Below are positions 26,976 through 36,467 of a DNA stretch of 44,424 nucleotides, in pieces (the first letter of the stretch is position 1; every line of letters begins with the position of its first letter). The notes beneath the pieces are model-generated. The model had not been told where the DNA came from. It was given only the letters and a program-made list of their open reading frames with translations, and did no database searches. The position numbers and the translations under genes are program-made. Source of the DNA: Planctomyces sp. GTDB lineage: Bacteria > Planctomycetota > Planctomycetia > Planctomycetales > Planctomycetaceae. The stretch lies in assembly GCA_005778225.1 (NCBI GenBank), contig SXPC01000127.1:1-44424 (forward strand). The letters are read 5' to 3'.

Positions 26976-27125
26976 TCCCGTCTCCCTCCAGCGGAGCGGC
27001 TTTCGTCCCTTCTCCCTTGAGGTGGAAGCAAGGAGTTCGCTCTCGCCGAGAAGGCGAGAGTGAACGACGCGGTAGTCTTCTCAGGATTGGTGCCCGAAGA
27101 GCGGATGAGGGTGTGCGCTAGGCAC
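26976..27125. repeat. cggatgaggg-type dispersed repeat, copy 3
   Basis: It lies 9 bases after putA. It contains tctcccttgagg (about 27011-27022), an 8-bp hairpin ctctcgcc-gagaa-ggcgagag (27040-27060) and the shared end cggatgaggg (27102-27111) followed by gctaggcac. It lies between convergent genes and may also act as their transcript end. Confidence 0.55.
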
Positions 27126-27176
27126 CAACAGACACCCAATGCCCGTTAAAGCCAAGGCACTCTCTTGTCAGGGTGC

Positions 27177-27193
27177 CACTGGCTATGCCAGTG
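27177..27193. repeat. small palindrome downstream of efflux operon
   Basis: cactggc-tat-gccagtg, a perfect 7-bp stem, 21 bases past the end of the outer-membrane factor gene. It resembles the larger palindrome at 10335-10365 in layout. Confidence 0.4.
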
Positions 27194-27213
27194 CTCTCTC
27201 CCGTTCCGCAACC

Positions 27214-28719
27214 CTAAAACCCCCCACCCCCCAGCGCCTGATACGCATTCACAATCGCCGACAGCTGCTCCTTCTTCGTCTCGATCAAAACCATCCGAGC
27301 TTCCATCATATCACGCTGAGCCAGGAGCACTTCAACATACTCTGCCCGCGCGTTCTGGAACAGGTTCGTCGCGTTCTCAACCGACGAATCGAGCGCCGCC
27401 AGCTGTTGCTTCTTGATCTCAATACTCTGTGCGTAATTTTCAGCTTTCGAGACCCGGTTGATCACTTCCGTGAACGCCATCAGGATCGTCTGCTGATAAT
27501 CATAGACCGCCTGCAGCTGACGAGCATTGGCATTCATGTAATCGGCCTTGATCGCTTTCTTATTGATCAATGGCGCGACCAGATCACCAGCCACGTTATA
27601 AATCAACGAGTCCGGGCTGGAGAACAGATACTTCGCATTGAACGCCAGATACCCAACATCCGCCGTCAGCGCGATCGACGGATAGAAGCGAGCCCTCGCA
27701 ACCTTCACATCCAGCCCCGCAGCTTCCAGCTCGCGCTCCGCTTCGCGAATATCCGGACGATTCTGCAGCAGCTGAGCAGGAATCCCCACATTCAACGCAT
27801 GCAGGTTCAACTCCAGGTAGTCAGGTTTCATACGCTCAACAGGCTGGGGAAATCGCCCCAGCAGGAAGTTGATATGGTTCTCTGTTTCGATGATATCCTG
27901 CTGAATAATGAACTTCTCGCTCTTGTTCTTGGCAACTTCTGCTGTGAAACGCTGCACAGCCAGCTCGGTCCCGCGAGCAGCATCTTTCATCGCCTGGGCA
28001 AATTCGAGACTCTGCTCCTGAATCTGAATCGTCGCATCGAGCACATCCATCCGCGCATCAAGGGCCAGCAACTCGTAATAGCTCTCTGTCACTTCCGCAA
28101 CAAGTCGAGTGATCACATAGTTCCGACCTTCCTGCGTCCCCAGGTAGCGCAGAGCCGCTGCGTTTTTGGCATTGCGCAGCTTCTTCCAGATATCCAGCTC
28201 CCAGCGCACATTCGCAGCCACCATGAATTCCGGATAAGGATCCGGCAGCGACTGCCCCTCGCGAAACGGCACAAACTCTTCGACGGCTCCATTGCGTGAA
28301 AACCGGCTCGACTTCTCCAGCCCCGCACGAGAACCAAAGCTCACAAACGGAAGATACTCCCCCTGGCGAGCCTGGATCTCGTTGTAGGCAATCGCAACTT
28401 CTTCACCCAGGATTTTCAGCTCCTGGTTCCCCATGATTGCTTGGTCAATCAAACCCACAAGAATCGGGTCATCATAAAAGACCCGCCATCCCACATACGA
28501 TGAATTCTCAGCCGTCGGCGTTCCATTCGTCAGGTTTACAGAACCATCGAAATGGTCAGGCAAAGTAGAACTCGGCGCCACCGGCCCCCGCAGCTTGGGG
28601 ATTCCACATCCACCAAGCAGCATCAGGGCACACAACGCAGCCGTTTTCTTCAATCCGCGGTTAGTGAATGCGCGGTTAGTGGTGCGCTTCGCGTTCGAAG
28701 AGTTCACTAAGAGGTTCAT
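27214..28719 (-). CDS. RND efflux outer-membrane lipoprotein (TolC/NodT type)
   Basis: 501 residues from the ATG at 28719, which has AAGGA eight bases upstream; further in-frame starts upstream are less likely. Lipobox LLGGC with Cys38. The remainder has the two-fold repeated helical hairpins of TolC-like channels, e.g. AIMGNQELKILGEEVAIAYNE, NRPDIREAERELEAAGLDVKVARARFYPSIAL (the classic NRPDI-REAE signature), and the final QRDMMEARMVLIETKKEQLSAIVNAYQALGGG. It forms the outer-membrane exit duct for the pump encoded upstream. Its start lies 44 bases inside the end of the pump gene, indicating tight coupling. It is last in the operon. Confidence 0.92.
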   Translation of the reverse strand: MNLLVNSSNAKRTTNRAFTNRGLKKTAALCALMLLGGCGIPKLRGPVAPSSTLPDHFDGSVNLTNGTPTAENSSYVGWRVFYDDPILVGLIDQAIMGNQELKILGEEVAIAYNEIQARQGEYLPFVSFGSRAGLEKSSRFSRNGAVEEFVPFREGQSLPDPYPEFMVAANVRWELDIWKKLRNAKNAAALRYLGTQEGRNYVITRLVAEVTESYYELLALDARMDVLDATIQIQEQSLEFAQAMKDAARGTELAVQRFTAEVAKNKSEKFIIQQDIIETENHINFLLGRFPQPVERMKPDYLELNLHALNVGIPAQLLQNRPDIREAERELEAAGLDVKVARARFYPSIALTADVGYLAFNAKYLFSSPDSLIYNVAGDLVAPLINKKAIKADYMNANARQLQAVYDYQQTILMAFTEVINRVSKAENYAQSIEIKKQQLAALDSSVENATNLFQNARAEYVEVLLAQRDMMEARMVLIETKKEQLSAIVNAYQALGGGGF

Positions 28720-31700
28720 CGTGCTCATCCTTGATGAATTTCTTCCCATCCGCCATCTTGGCGAACAGGTAATAGAGTCCCGGTATAATCAGGACTCCAA
28801 AGATCGTTCCCATCAGCATCCCGCCGACCGCGGTCGTACCAATGGTTCGGTTTCCAATCGCACCAGCACCGCTCGCTCTGACCAACGGAATCAGACCAGC
28901 AATGAATGCGAATGAAGTCATAAGAATCGGTCTGAATCGCAGTTTTCCGCCCTCAATGGCAGCCTCTTTCAAGCTGACTCCTTCTTGACGACGTTGAACA
29001 GCGAACTCAATGATCAAAATCGCATTCTTACCCAGCAGCCCGACCAGCATGACCAGACCGATCTGCGCGTAGACATCATTCGCAAGGCCCATCGCCTTCA
29101 GGAACAGGAACGATCCAAACAGACCGACAGGCAGTGAAATTATCACCGCCAGCGGCAGCAGGAAGCTCTCGTACTGTCCCACCAGGACTAGGTAAACGAA
29201 AATCACCACGATCAGGAAAATATAAGTCGCCGTGTTCCCTTTATTGGCTTCGTCATAAGAAAGACCCTGCCATCCAATATCGTAGCCTCGCGGAAGAACC
29301 TCAGCCGCCACTTCCTGGATCGCTTGAATCGCCTGACCCGTACTGAAGCCAGGAGCCGGAGCCCCTTGAATGGCTGCCGTCGGATAAAGGTTGTAACGGC
29401 CAATCTCATTGAGCCCCTGCATTTTCTTGAGTCTCATGAACGCCGAATACGGAACATACTCCCCTTTATCATTCTTGACGAACATGTTCTCCAGGTCTTC
29501 CGGATAACGCCGAAATTCAGGCGAAGCTTGAACATAGACTTTGAAGAACTGACCAAACCGAACGAAGCCCTGCTCCCACGTACTACCAACCACTATCGAT
29601 AGATTGTCCATCGCATCAGCAATGGAAACGCCTTTCTGCATCGCGACATCGTTATCGATGATGATCTCATACTGGGGATAGTTGTTGGCGAAAAACGTAA
29701 AGAGACCTTTCAGCTCCTTACGCTTGCCCAAGGCTTCCATGAAAATATCTTTGACTCGTCCCAGCTCGTCGTAATTGCCAGTGTTCGTCTTATCTAGCAG
29801 ATTCAATGAAAACCCACCGGCTGCACCGAAACCTGGAACCGCAGGAGGTTCATAGAACTCCAGGTTCACGTTCGCAATCGCCTGCCCTTTTTCTTCCAGT
29901 TCTTCAATGATCTGTTTCGAAGTCAGCTTGCGCTCGTCCCAGGGCTTGAGGTTGATAATACAAGTCCCCGCATTCGAACCACGCCCCTCCGTCAACACTT
30001 CATAACCGGCCAAAGACGACACCGAAGTGATCTCTTCGATCTGCTCGCAAATCGCCTGCAGTTCGTGAGATTTCGCATTCGTGTACTCAAGAGTGGAACC
30101 CGGCGGGGTCTGGATAATTCCATAAATAATCCCCTGGTCTTCAAGGGGAATAAAACCAGCCGGAAGCACTTCGTTCACGAAGTAAATTCCAACGGCAAAC
30201 ACCGACACGAAAATGACCGTCAACAGCCTCTGCGTCACGATCAGCCGCACCAGCCCCGCGTAAGCACCTGTCACCCATTCAATGAAGCGATCAAACAGAC
30301 GCAAAAGGAGCGTCAATGGTCCAACCCATCTCTTCTTCTTTTGAGTCGGATCATGTGGTTTGTGAGGCTTGAGAATCATCGCGCACAGCACAGGCGTCAG
30401 CGTCAATGCGACAACACCCGACAGCACAATCGACATCGCCATCGTCAGACCAAACTGACGATAGAACACCCCCACCGGCCCCGTCATGAACGTCACCGGA
30501 ATAAAGACCGACGTCATCACCAGCGTGATCGCGATGATCGCCCCGCTGATCTCATGCACGACTTCTTTCGTCGCCGCATAGGGAGAAAGATGCTTCTCAT
30601 GCATTTTCGCATGCACAGCTTCTACGACCACAATCGCATCATCGACCACGACCCCGATCGCCAGCACGAGCGCGAACAGCGTAATCAGGTTGATCGACAG
30701 TCCGAACAGCAGCATAAAAAAGAACGTCCCGATCAAGGAGACCGGAACCGCCAGTGTCGGGATCAACGTCGAACGAAAGTCCCCCAGAAAGACATAGACC
30801 ACTAGCGAAACCAGAATGAAGGCTTCCAGCAGCGTATGCAGAACCTTCTCGATCGAAGCATCCAGAAATCGCGAAACGTCATAGCTGATTTCGTAATGCA
30901 TCTCGGGAGGAAACAACTCCTCCATTTCCTTCAGCTTCTCCTTAACTTTCTCAATCACCGCAGTCGCGTTCGAGCCAGGTGTCTGCTTCAGAACAATGGC
31001 AGCAGAAGGATCACCATCGATATCAGAATAAAGATCGTAAAACGAAGACCCCAGCGAGACCGTCGCGACATCCTTGAGGTGCAGCGTCTCCGCATCGGAG
31101 TTGGCTCTCAAGACAATATTCTCATATTGCTCCGGCACGTTGTAACGCCCCACCCAGGTGAGGACGTACTCCAGAGTCTGCGAGGTACGCCCCGTCGCCT
31201 GTCCAAGACGTCCCGGCGAACCGATCATACTTTGCTCAGCAACAGCCTCCATGACATCTTGAGCGGAGATGTTGTAAGCGCGAAGACGCTCCAGATTCAA
31301 TTCAATGCGCATCGCGTAAGCGCGATTCCCAAGAATGTTGGCGCGTCCGACACCCTGAATCCGTTTGATTTCCGGCAGAATATTGACGTTGGCATAGTTG
31401 TAAAGAAAGTTCTGATCGACATTCTTGTCTTTGCTGTAGACGTTCACGTACATCAGCATGCTCGACATGTTCTGCAGAACAATCAGACCTTCCCGCTCCA
31501 CAATCGGAGGAAGGTTGTTCTTCACAGCCTGGACGCGGTTGTTGACGTTCATCACCGCCACGTTCGGATCCGTGCCAGGCTCGAAGATAACTTGAATCGT
31601 CGCTTCACCTGCACTCGTGGCGTCCGAGATCATGTAACGCATGTCCTGAACGCCGTTGATCGACTGCTCCAAGATGACAAGGACCGACTCAACAAGAACT

Positions 31701-31864
31701 TTCGCACTAGCCCCAGGATAGGAAACCGACACGATCACGCTCGGCGGCGCAACAGAAGGAAACTGAGAGATTGGCAACGTAATAATCGCCAGCCCACCCA
31801 GAAACAGGATGAGCAGGGAAATCACGATCGCAAGCGCTGGTCGATGGAGAAATTTTGCAAACAT
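28676..31864 (-). CDS. RND efflux pump, HAE1/AcrB type
   Basis: 1062 residues, normal for AcrB-type proton-driven drug pumps. Twelve membrane helices in the 1+5, 1+5 pattern with two large periplasmic loops are evident. The N-terminus MFAKFLHRPALAIVISL, the ISQFPSVAPP motif, and FALVLAIGVVVDDAIVVVEAVHAK (paired proton-relay Asp near residue 405) fit HAE1; also GLLGKNAILIIEFA in the C-terminal half. Substrates are probably hydrophobic or amphiphilic compounds, not metals, although the partner adaptor is His-rich. It is the middle gene, 11 bases after the adaptor gene and overlapping the outer-membrane factor gene by 44 bases. Confidence 0.95.
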   Translation of the reverse strand: MFAKFLHRPALAIVISLLILFLGGLAIITLPISQFPSVAPPSVIVSVSYPGASAKVLVESVLVILEQSINGVQDMRYMISDATSAGEATIQVIFEPGTDPNVAVMNVNNRVQAVKNNLPPIVEREGLIVLQNMSSMLMYVNVYSKDKNVDQNFLYNYANVNILPEIKRIQGVGRANILGNRAYAMRIELNLERLRAYNISAQDVMEAVAEQSMIGSPGRLGQATGRTSQTLEYVLTWVGRYNVPEQYENIVLRANSDAETLHLKDVATVSLGSSFYDLYSDIDGDPSAAIVLKQTPGSNATAVIEKVKEKLKEMEELFPPEMHYEISYDVSRFLDASIEKVLHTLLEAFILVSLVVYVFLGDFRSTLIPTLAVPVSLIGTFFFMLLFGLSINLITLFALVLAIGVVVDDAIVVVEAVHAKMHEKHLSPYAATKEVVHEISGAIIAITLVMTSVFIPVTFMTGPVGVFYRQFGLTMAMSIVLSGVVALTLTPVLCAMILKPHKPHDPTQKKKRWVGPLTLLLRLFDRFIEWVTGAYAGLVRLIVTQRLLTVIFVSVFAVGIYFVNEVLPAGFIPLEDQGIIYGIIQTPPGSTLEYTNAKSHELQAICEQIEEITSVSSLAGYEVLTEGRGSNAGTCIINLKPWDERKLTSKQIIEELEEKGQAIANVNLEFYEPPAVPGFGAAGGFSLNLLDKTNTGNYDELGRVKDIFMEALGKRKELKGLFTFFANNYPQYEIIIDNDVAMQKGVSIADAMDNLSIVVGSTWEQGFVRFGQFFKVYVQASPEFRRYPEDLENMFVKNDKGEYVPYSAFMRLKKMQGLNEIGRYNLYPTAAIQGAPAPGFSTGQAIQAIQEVAAEVLPRGYDIGWQGLSYDEANKGNTATYIFLIVVIFVYLVLVGQYESFLLPLAVIISLPVGLFGSFLFLKAMGLANDVYAQIGLVMLVGLLGKNAILIIEFAVQRRQEGVSLKEAAIEGGKLRFRPILMTSFAFIAGLIPLVRASGAGAIGNRTIGTTAVGGMLMGTIFGVLIIPGLYYLFAKMADGKKFIKDEHDEPLSELFEREAHH

Positions 31865-31875
31865 GAATCGGTTCC

Positions 31876-33033
31876 TTATTCTGCCTTGTATTTCAAGTGA
31901 TTAAGGACCTCTTCGGGAGCAAGATACTCGAACTCCACTTTCTGCCCGTCGCGTACCTGTCTGATTCCTTCCAGAATAATTTTGTCGCTAGGATCAACAC
32001 CACTTTTGATCACAAATAAGTCATCCAGCACCATTTCAAGAGTGATATCGCGCTGGTGAATCACGTTGTCCTGGTCAACAACATAGACATACAGTTTGTC
32101 GAGAATCTCATAGGTCGCCCGCTGTGGAATCACCACCGCATCTTTGACAACCTGACTGATCAGCACCGTCCCGGTCTGGCCGTGACGCAAGAGTCGATTC
32201 GGGTTAGGAAAGTCCGCACGAAACGCGATGTTTCCCGTTTCGTTATTGAAATCAGCTTCAATCGCGCTGATCTTACCCGTCTGATCGAACTTGGTATGGT
32301 TCGCGAGCATCAGCTCAATGTTCAAGTCCTTCTCGCCCTGATCGAGATTGGCTTTGTACTCAAAATACTGAGCCTCTCGGACCGGGAAATAAACCCACAT
32401 CACTTCGTTATCAGACAACGTCGTGAGAATGTCCCCTTCTTCAACGAGGCTTCCCTGCATCTCATGCAGACGATCGACGATGCCATCAAACGGCGCTTTG
32501 ACAGTCGCGAAGTTCAATTCAGCCTGAGCTAACGCAACTTCTGCTTCAGCCTTTTTCAGCGAAGCCTCTTTCAGCAAGACGTCCTGCGACGAGACGACTT
32601 TTTGCTCAAGAAGTCTCGCAGCGTTATCTCGCTCAATCTTCGCCAGTTGCATTTCAGCGATTTCTGCATCCAGACGCGCCTGGTAAAGGGCAGGGTTCAC
32701 ACTGAAAAGCACATCTCCCTTTTTGACTTCCTGTCCTTCGGTGATCTTGACCTCTTCAAGGTATCCTTCCTGAAGCGCACGAATATCAATATGGCGACGC
32801 GAGTGGATCTGACAGACGTACTTCTTGACGTTCGTCACATCCATGACAACAGGCTTGGTGACCTTGATCAGGTGAGCATGATGTGCTTCGTGGCCACCCT
32901 CGCCGTGTTCTTCTCCATGCTCTCCACCATGTTCATCATGGGGCTTACCCTGACTGATTCCCAGCTTTTCACAAGCCGAGAGTGAAAGCAAAATCAGCAC
33001 GAGGCCGATCTTCGACATCGATGACGCGTTCAT
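31876..33033 (-). CDS. RND efflux periplasmic adaptor lipoprotein
   Basis: 385 residues. Lipobox LSLSAC (Cys21) attaches it to the inner membrane. Residues about 32-54 are a His/Glu/Gly-rich stretch (HGEEHGEGGHEAHHAH), which could bind metal ions. Then the HlyD/AcrA fold: RALQEGYLEEVKITEGQEVKKGD (first lipoyl half), a coiled coil (about residues 115-170), the second lipoyl half VKAPFDGIVDRL, a beta-barrel and membrane-proximal domain. First gene of the three-gene efflux operon; the 624 bases upstream hold its promoter. The start at 33033 has no clear Shine-Dalgarno; an ATG five codons in is an alternative. Confidence 0.93.
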   Translation of the reverse strand: MNASSMSKIGLVLILLSLSACEKLGISQGKPHDEHGGEHGEEHGEGGHEAHHAHLIKVTKPVVMDVTNVKKYVCQIHSRRHIDIRALQEGYLEEVKITEGQEVKKGDVLFSVNPALYQARLDAEIAEMQLAKIERDNAARLLEQKVVSSQDVLLKEASLKKAEAEVALAQAELNFATVKAPFDGIVDRLHEMQGSLVEEGDILTTLSDNEVMWVYFPVREAQYFEYKANLDQGEKDLNIELMLANHTKFDQTGKISAIEADFNNETGNIAFRADFPNPNRLLRHGQTGTVLISQVVKDAVVIPQRATYEILDKLYVYVVDQDNVIHQRDITLEMVLDDLFVIKSGVDPSDKIILEGIRQVRDGQKVEFEYLAPEEVLNHLKYKAE

Positions 33034-33657
33034 AGTTTTTGGTGCTCAATCATTTTGCGACCGGATCGCATGAACAAAAATGGATGGATTTAGAAACTTG
33101 GAGCCCCCCACAGATGACGTCCATTATTGCCATCTGCAAAAGACAAGTTTTCTTCACCCATCGCAAGACCCACCAACTTATACGAAACGCATTTCAGGTT
33201 TCAAAAGTGTTTTCGGCACTGAACAGCCAGATTACGGACAAATTTTTCGCATTTTCGTCAGCATCGTCACAATTGGGCGCCCATCAATCGTCACATCTTG
33301 CCCCTCTTTTTTACTACAAGAGAACTTCCTCTGAATCCTTCTCGTATCGGTATTTTCCGCTCAAGAGCCGCCTTCTTTCAGCCGGGCTATCCTCCATCCT
33401 ATCATCCATTTAGATCATGCACTGCGTGTCACAAAGTGACGCATGAGTACTTGTCGCGAATTTGTAGCGCTTTCACGTCAACCGGACACCAGGCATTCAT
33501 TCCGAACACGGCAGCGCAAATTTATCCCCGTCCTCTGGCACCTTTTTCGAGACGATAACGCATCTCCCCTCAACAGGGTGATTCATCCCATCACAGTAAC
33601 TCTCGCTGTTCCCCATCTCACGACTCCATTCATTCCATCAACGACGGTGTAGCAAAC
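33034..33657. other. divergent intergenic region between efflux operon and CotH gene
   Basis: 624 bases that should hold the promoters of both units. The only structure noticed is a small imperfect palindrome at 33423-33443 (gtcac-aaa-gtgac core at 33428-33440). Open frames here lack homologous-looking sequence. No gene or RNA is supported. The length is unusual for this window and may hide regulatory sites or a small RNA. Confidence 0.4.
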
Positions 33658-35634
33658 ATGCCCATCAAACTGCAGTCTCTCGGTTCCGTTCTGCTGATCT
33701 ATGGTGCAGGAGTAACCGCCGCCACTTGGAGCGTCTGCTCCCACTTCACGCCATTTCCAACGCATTCCCTGATGGCTCAGGAAGAAGGCCGTCCCCAACC
33801 TCCCCCCGATGAATTCGGCCCACGCGGTCCAGCCGGCGGTCGTCGCGGCGGCTTTGGCGGACCGGGATTGTTTGGAGGACCGGGAGGCCCTGGCGGCTTC
33901 GGCCCAGGCGGTCAGGAGCAGGAGATCGTCAAGAAGTTCGACAAAGACGGCGATACGATCCTCAATCGCCCGGAACGAGACACCGCCCGTCAATGGCTGG
34001 CAGAAAATGGTGGTGGACGCGGCGGCCCAGCCGGTGGTCGTGGCCCGGGTGGCGGACGTGGCGGCCCCGGCGGCTTCGGCGGCGGCCCATGGGGCCCTGG
34101 TGGCCCCGGAGGCCCGGGTGGTCAGCGTCAGGCTGGCACCCCCGGCCCCAAAGTCAACCCCAGCGATGTTCGCCCAATCGAAGACGCACCATTCTATGAC
34201 GAAAACGTCGTCCGAACGCTCTTCATCACCTTCGAGGAAGGCGATTGGGAAGAAGAACTCGCCCTCTTCAAAAATACCGACGTCGAAGTCCCCGCCACCA
34301 TGATCGTCGACGGCAAAACCTATCCCAACGTCGGCGTCAGCTTCCGCGGCATGTCATCCTTTATGATGATCCCGACAGGTTCCAAGCGATCCCTGAACAT
34401 CTCCATGGACCTCCTGAATCCGGACCAGAAACTCTACGGCTACAACTCCCTGAACCTTCTCAACAGCAACGGCGATCCCTCGATGATGAACGCCGTGCTT
34501 TACTCGCACCTGGTCCGCGAAAAGATTCCGGCCCCGAAGGCCAACTTCGTCAACGTCGTCATCAACGGCGAAAGCTGGGGCGTCTACGCCAACGTCCAGC
34601 AGTTCAACAAAGACTTCCTCAAAGAGAACTACAAAGACACCAAAGGCACCCGCTGGAAAGTCTCCGGCAACCCCGGAGCCGATGCAGGTCTCCGTTACGT
34701 CGGTGACAATACCGCGGAATACAAACAGCGCTACGAGATCAAATCCAAAGATAATCCGGAATCATGGAAAGCACTGATCGAACTCTGTCGCATCCTCGAT
34801 CAGACACCCGCTGATCAACTCGAAGCCGCTATATCTCCCATCCTCGATATCGACGCAGCCCTCTGGTTCCTCGCCTACGACCTGGCTCTGGTCAACGAAG
34901 ATGGTTACTGGACGCGTGCCAGCGACTACAACCTATACCTCGATTCCCAGGGCAAATTCCACATCATCCCCCACGACATGAACGAAACCTTCCACGCCGG
35001 TATGGGTCCCGGAGGACCAGGTGGCCCCGGCGGATTCGGCGGCGGCGGCAGAGGTGGTCGTGGCCCCGAAGGCCGCGGCCCAGAAGGATTCGATGGCCCC
35101 CCTCGTGGAGGTGAAGGCGGAGGACGCCCACCAGAATTCGGCGGCCGTGAAGGTGGCCCAGGCCCGGGACGCCCGGGAGAAGGACGTCCCGGCGAAGGCA
35201 GACCCGGTGAACCAAACGATCGCCGAGGCGGCGGTGGCTTCTTCGGCGGACTGTTCGGTGGTCCCGGCGGCGGTGCAAGACCCGCCGTTGACCTCGACCC
35301 ACTCGCCATCGTCGACAACCCACGCATGCCGCTTCACAGCAAACTGCTCGCAGTCCCCAAATTCCGTCAGCAATACCTCGCCAACGTCCGCGAAATCGCC
35401 GAACGACAACTCGACTGGAATTACCTCGGTCCACTGGTCAAGGAGTATCGAACTCTGATCGAAGATGATGTCAAAGCAGATACACGCAAACTCTCTTCCA
35501 CCGACGCATTCTTCGCTGCAACCGCAGACAAACCAGAGCCCAACCAGACAGGACGAACGATGCCCCTGCGGTCATTCGCTGACCAGCGTCGTGAGTATCT
35601 CCTGAAAGCAACGGCCCCAAAACCAAACCCATAG
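33658..35634 (+). CDS. CotH kinase family protein with glycine-rich inserts
   Basis: 658 residues. An N-terminal hydrophobic stretch (SLGSVLLIYGAGVTAATWSV) suggests export. Then Gly/Pro/Arg-rich tracts (about residues 53-85 and 118-159) flank an EF-hand-like calcium loop, D95-D97-D99-I101-N103-E106 in DKDGDTILNRPE. The CotH domain follows: VGVSFRGMSSF, KRSLNISMD, LNLLNSNGDPSMM, FVNVVINGESWGVYANVQQ and IIPHDMNETF (about residues 437-446), with a second Gly-rich tract (about residues 450-540) right after the active-site strand. CotH of Bacillus spore coats is an atypical protein kinase. The target here is unknown. First of three same-strand genes with a VTC-like and a DUF4956 gene. Confidence 0.88.
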   Translation: MPIKLQSLGSVLLIYGAGVTAATWSVCSHFTPFPTHSLMAQEEGRPQPPPDEFGPRGPAGGRRGGFGGPGLFGGPGGPGGFGPGGQEQEIVKKFDKDGDTILNRPERDTARQWLAENGGGRGGPAGGRGPGGGRGGPGGFGGGPWGPGGPGGPGGQRQAGTPGPKVNPSDVRPIEDAPFYDENVVRTLFITFEEGDWEEELALFKNTDVEVPATMIVDGKTYPNVGVSFRGMSSFMMIPTGSKRSLNISMDLLNPDQKLYGYNSLNLLNSNGDPSMMNAVLYSHLVREKIPAPKANFVNVVINGESWGVYANVQQFNKDFLKENYKDTKGTRWKVSGNPGADAGLRYVGDNTAEYKQRYEIKSKDNPESWKALIELCRILDQTPADQLEAAISPILDIDAALWFLAYDLALVNEDGYWTRASDYNLYLDSQGKFHIIPHDMNETFHAGMGPGGPGGPGGFGGGGRGGRGPEGRGPEGFDGPPRGGEGGGRPPEFGGREGGPGPGRPGEGRPGEGRPGEPNDRRGGGGFFGGLFGGPGGGARPAVDLDPLAIVDNPRMPLHSKLLAVPKFRQQYLANVREIAERQLDWNYLGPLVKEYRTLIEDDVKADTRKLSSTDAFFAATADKPEPNQTGRTMPLRSFADQRREYLLKATAPKPNP

Positions 35635-35702
35635 TCTTCCCTGACCACACGTCATCCGCGCTCGAACCCATTTCCGTTCTCCACGTCAGCGAAAGTCCTT
35701 CG

Positions 35703-36467
35703 GTGAGCAACGAGTCAGAAACACTTCATTTGTTATCGCCATCATTGACATCCTGTGCACAAGGAGCAACTGCCTTCGAAGTGAAGTTCCTGATCGACGA
35801 GGGGCAGGCCGTCGATGTCACCGCCTGGGCAGTCCGTCACCTCGATCTCGATCCTCACTGTAAGGACGACTCGTCCGGGCAGTACAAGATCACCAGCCTC
35901 TACACCGATACCGAGAACTTCGATGTCTTCCATCGCCAGCCAAAGTATCGACGTCGCAAGTACCGCCTCCGACGTTACGGCGAAGAGTCGACGATCCATC
36001 TGGAACGCAAGGTCCGCAAAGGCAATCAGGTCGCCAAACGACGCACGTCGGTCACCGAAGACGAGATATCTCTCCTCACCAATCCGCTGCTCCTGTCCGA
36101 CTGGGACGCGAACTGGTTTCACGACTGCCTGCTCCGCAAACAGCTTCGCCCCATCTGCCAGCTGGTCTACCACCGACACGCCTTCCTCGGGCACTGCCCG
36201 GAAGGCCCGCTGCGTTTAACCATGGATCGCAACATCCAGGGTGAACCATGCTCCGAATGGAAAGTCGGCATGACTGGCAACGCGGAAAGCCTCGTCCCCG
36301 GCAAGGTCGTTCTCGAACTCAAATTCCGTGACGCCATGCCCGTCATCTTCAAACGCCTCGTCGCCGACAAGCAGCTCACCGCCGTCGGCTTCTCCAAATA
36401 CCGACACTGCATCAACCTCTTCTCATCCAATCTCCTGCCATCGCAGCCAGAGGTGAAGTATGCCTGA
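35703..36467 (+). CDS. VTC-domain polyphosphate polymerase-like protein
   Basis: 254 residues from a GTG at 35703 without an obvious Shine-Dalgarno. The domain is the triphosphate tunnel fold: AFEVKFLID with Glu26 and Lys28 at the tunnel entrance, YTDTENFDVFHRQPKYRRRKYRLRRY and HLERKVRKGNQVAKRR (basic, phosphate-facing), and VVLELKFRDAMP (metal-binding acidic strand). Yeast VTC4 makes polyphosphate from ATP; stand-alone bacterial homologues are usually called polyphosphate polymerase domain proteins. There is no SPX domain or membrane segment. The end overlaps the DUF4956 gene by 8 bases, so the two are translationally coupled. Confidence 0.88.
   Translation: MSNESETLHLLSPSLTSCAQGATAFEVKFLIDEGQAVDVTAWAVRHLDLDPHCKDDSSGQYKITSLYTDTENFDVFHRQPKYRRRKYRLRRYGEESTIHLERKVRKGNQVAKRRTSVTEDEISLLTNPLLLSDWDANWFHDCLLRKQLRPICQLVYHRHAFLGHCPEGPLRLTMDRNIQGEPCSEWKVGMTGNAESLVPGKVVLELKFRDAMPVIFKRLVADKQLTAVGFSKYRHCINLFSSNLLPSQPEVKYA

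Noticed and set aside
27139-28299. 386-codon + strand frame opposite the outer-membrane factor gene
   Set aside because: Arg/Leu/His-rich shadow of a conserved TolC-type gene.
30836-31900. 354-codon + strand frame opposite the RND pump
   Set aside because: Antisense shadow; the pump is intact and conserved.
33039-33413. 124-codon + strand frame in the efflux/CotH intergenic region
   Set aside because: No motif, odd composition for a planctomycete protein, no Shine-Dalgarno site, and no family recognised.
33814-35277. Glycine-rich repeats in the CotH gene as a possible CRISPR or tandem DNA repeat array
   Set aside because: Units vary in length and keep the reading frame; they are low-complexity protein tracts, not spaced identical repeats.
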